The position numbers were made by a program, and so were the translations under genes. The notes under the pieces were generated by a model. It had not been told where the DNA came from. It saw only the letters and a program-made list of their open reading frames with translations, and did not search any database. A stretch of 64,000 nucleotides of DNA, from positions 2,302,501-2,366,500 of the forward strand of contig NZ_CM001240.1 in the NCBI RefSeq assembly GCF_000230835.1, read 5' to 3'. Numbering within the stretch: the stretch's first letter is position 1; each line of letters starts with the position of its first letter. Shown one piece after another: positions 63,009 through 64,000 of this stretch. The stretch is from Clostridium sp. DL-VIII. Lineage in GTDB: Bacteria; Bacillota; Clostridia; Clostridiales; Clostridiaceae.

Positions 63009-63164
63009 ATGAACCAAAATAATGAAGGAGATAAGTTTAAGCATATAATGAGTGTAGGAAATTTCACTAAACATGCTGTGGAAAATTTTGAAGAAAATAT
63101 AGTGAATCAAAAAGATTATTTAGAGAAAGTTAAAAGCAATGAAAAAGCTAAAGATTTAGAATGA
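63009..63164 (+). CDS. Small hypothetical protein, 51 residues
   Basis: MNQNNEGDKFKHIMSVGNFT continues into a charged helix (VENFEENIVNQKDYLEKVKS). GAGGAGG precedes ATG 63009; an upstream ATG at 62970 does not have one. Soluble, acidic-basic mixture, not recognised. Confidence 0.5.
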   Translation: MNQNNEGDKFKHIMSVGNFTKHAVENFEENIVNQKDYLEKVKSNEKAKDLE

Positions 63165-63210
63165 TATGCATCAGCATAATACTATAGTATTATATTGGTT
63201 TTATCATGTA

Positions 63211-63285
63211 TTTAGGCACATGAAAGAAAATGATAGACCAAATATGCAAGCATACTGATCTGTTATTTTTTTGATTGTGCCTTAA
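63211..63285. repeat. Palindromic dispersed repeat (AGGCACATGAAA type), copy 2
   Basis: TTTAGGCACATGAAAGAAAA at the left pairs imperfectly with TTTTTTTGATTGTGCCTTAA at the right. Related to 44491-44561. Confidence 0.5.
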
Positions 63286-63312
63286 TGAATTAAGTTTTTT
63301 AGAGGTGAGAGA

Positions 63313-64000
63313 ATGGAAAATATAGCAGGATTTTATTTAATGCCGCATCCACCAATAATAATACCTGATATAGGGAGAGGCGAAGAGAAAAAAATTGAGA
63401 AAACAACTTTAGCATGTAATGAAATAGGAAGAGAAATAGCGGATATTAAACCGGAGACTATAATAGTTATAACTCCCCATGCTACAATGTTCAGTGATGC
63501 TATAGCTGTATCTGATGAAGAAAGAATCTCTGGAGATTTAAGTCAATTTAGGTGTACTAATATAAAAATGGATATTGCAATAGATAAGGAATTTAATATG
63601 CAGCTTGGGACAGCATGCCATCTAGAAGGAATTCCGTCAGTACTTGTAGATACAAAATTATTAAATAGATATAATGTTAATTATGAATTAGACCATGGAA
63701 CTATGATTCCTTTATATTTTGTAAATAAGTATTATACGGATTATAAGTTAGTCCATATTACTTATTCTATGATAGGAGATATAAATTTATATAAATTTGG
63801 TATGGAAATAAAGAATGTGGCAGAGAAATTAAATAGAAAAATTGTGGTGATAGCTAGTGGAGACTTATCTCATAAGCTGAAGGAAGAAGGTCCATACTCT
63901 TATTCACCTTATGGAGAAAAGTTTGATCGTGAACTATTAGAGGATCTTGAAAAAGGTGATGTTATTGGAGCTTTTAATTTAAATAAAACTATGGTTAATG
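63313..64000 (+). CDS. LigB-type dioxygenase domain of an AmmeMemoRadiSam system protein (3' end beyond window)
   Basis: 229 residues to the window edge. AGFYLMPHPPIIIPDIGRGE, then IIVITPHATMFSD, YELDHGTMIPLYFV and IASGDLSHKL are the extradiol-dioxygenase-type ligands and Asp/His motifs of the MEMO1/LigB superfamily. In clostridia the same fold is fused to an AMMECR1 domain and stands next to a radical SAM gene. The rest of the gene is beyond the window. AGAGGTGAG precedes the ATG. Confidence 0.8.
   Translation, partial: MENIAGFYLMPHPPIIIPDIGRGEEKKIEKTTLACNEIGREIADIKPETIIVITPHATMFSDAIAVSDEERISGDLSQFRCTNIKMDIAIDKEFNMQLGTACHLEGIPSVLVDTKLLNRYNVNYELDHGTMIPLYFVNKYYTDYKLVHITYSMIGDINLYKFGMEIKNVAEKLNRKIVVIASGDLSHKLKEEGPYSYSPYGEKFDRELLEDLEKGDVIGAFNLNKTMVN

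Overview
The window looks like the chromosome of a solvent-producing or soil Clostridium (C. beijerinckii / C. saccharoperbutylacetonicum type). DNA is strongly AT-rich, ribosome binding sites are strong (GGAGG types), and there is an anaerobic (cobalt-early) cobalamin operon under a B12 riboswitch, a CotJC-like manganese catalase, choline-binding-repeat proteins, CWB2 proteins and a UviA/TcdR-type sigma factor. Species assignment is inference; no database search was possible.

Region by region. (1) 1-8.3 kb: a crotonase-like enzyme, an Fe-S L-serine dehydratase, a UviA-like sigma factor divergent from a CWB2 protein with a Met/His-rich tail, then a nitroreductase / GDSL hydrolase / ABM monooxygenase / MarR cluster. 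(2) 8.5-14.1 kb: a scrapyard of broken genes (CD-NTase and RloB remnants, VRR-NUC and SNF2-helicase remnants, a frameshifted MocR regulator, a chimeric XRE/DUF2922 fragment) with intact CarD-like, FMN-binding-protein and GNAT genes. (3) 14.3-19.2 kb: a sugar locus with a GH13 oligo-1,6-glucosidase, an MFS carrier and an AraC regulator. (4) 19.3-25.5 kb: more gene fragments, a secreted leucine-rich-repeat protein, small paralogous proteins and repeats. (5) 25.56-40.93 kb: a probable integrated element bounded by a direct repeat of the 3' end of tRNA-Glu(CTC). It carries a two-gene CBASS (CD-NTase + S-4TM pore), an AAA ATPase/RloB pair, a TOTE-type helicase remnant, Rpn nuclease remnants, an MBL hydrolase, YvrJ, a ribbon-helix-helix protein next to a palindrome array, a second UviA-like sigma factor divergent from a signal-less amidase, and a HEPN-like unknown. 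No integrase was found. (6) 41-45.7 kb: a second MocR/FMN-binding-protein pair, a clean structured RNA, an epimerase, a His-rich small protein and a holin. (7) 45.8-54.9 kb: B12 riboswitch and cbiK-DUF3237-cbiA-cbiC-cbiD-cbiE-cbiT-cbiL-cbiF-cbiG. (8) 55-64 kb: ordinary chromosome with Mn-catalase, a CwlO-like NlpC/P60 hydrolase, two tandem Kup potassium transporters and the start of a LigB/AmmeMemoRadiSam protein.

The main larger-scale observation is that regions 2.4-14 kb and 25-43 kb share a whole series of modules: palindrome array + sigma factor, SHOCT-tail repeat, CD-NTase + RloB, DUF2922 and MocR + FMN-binding protein. The left copies are mostly decayed. This suggests two related islands, or one duplicated island, in different stages of loss. 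A gap-free 69-bp repeat with a covarying hairpin interrupts three different genes in the accessory regions. The UviA-like sigma factors, the conserved dyad in their divergent promoters and their two signal-less cell-wall-acting partners are the best candidates for an undescribed system.
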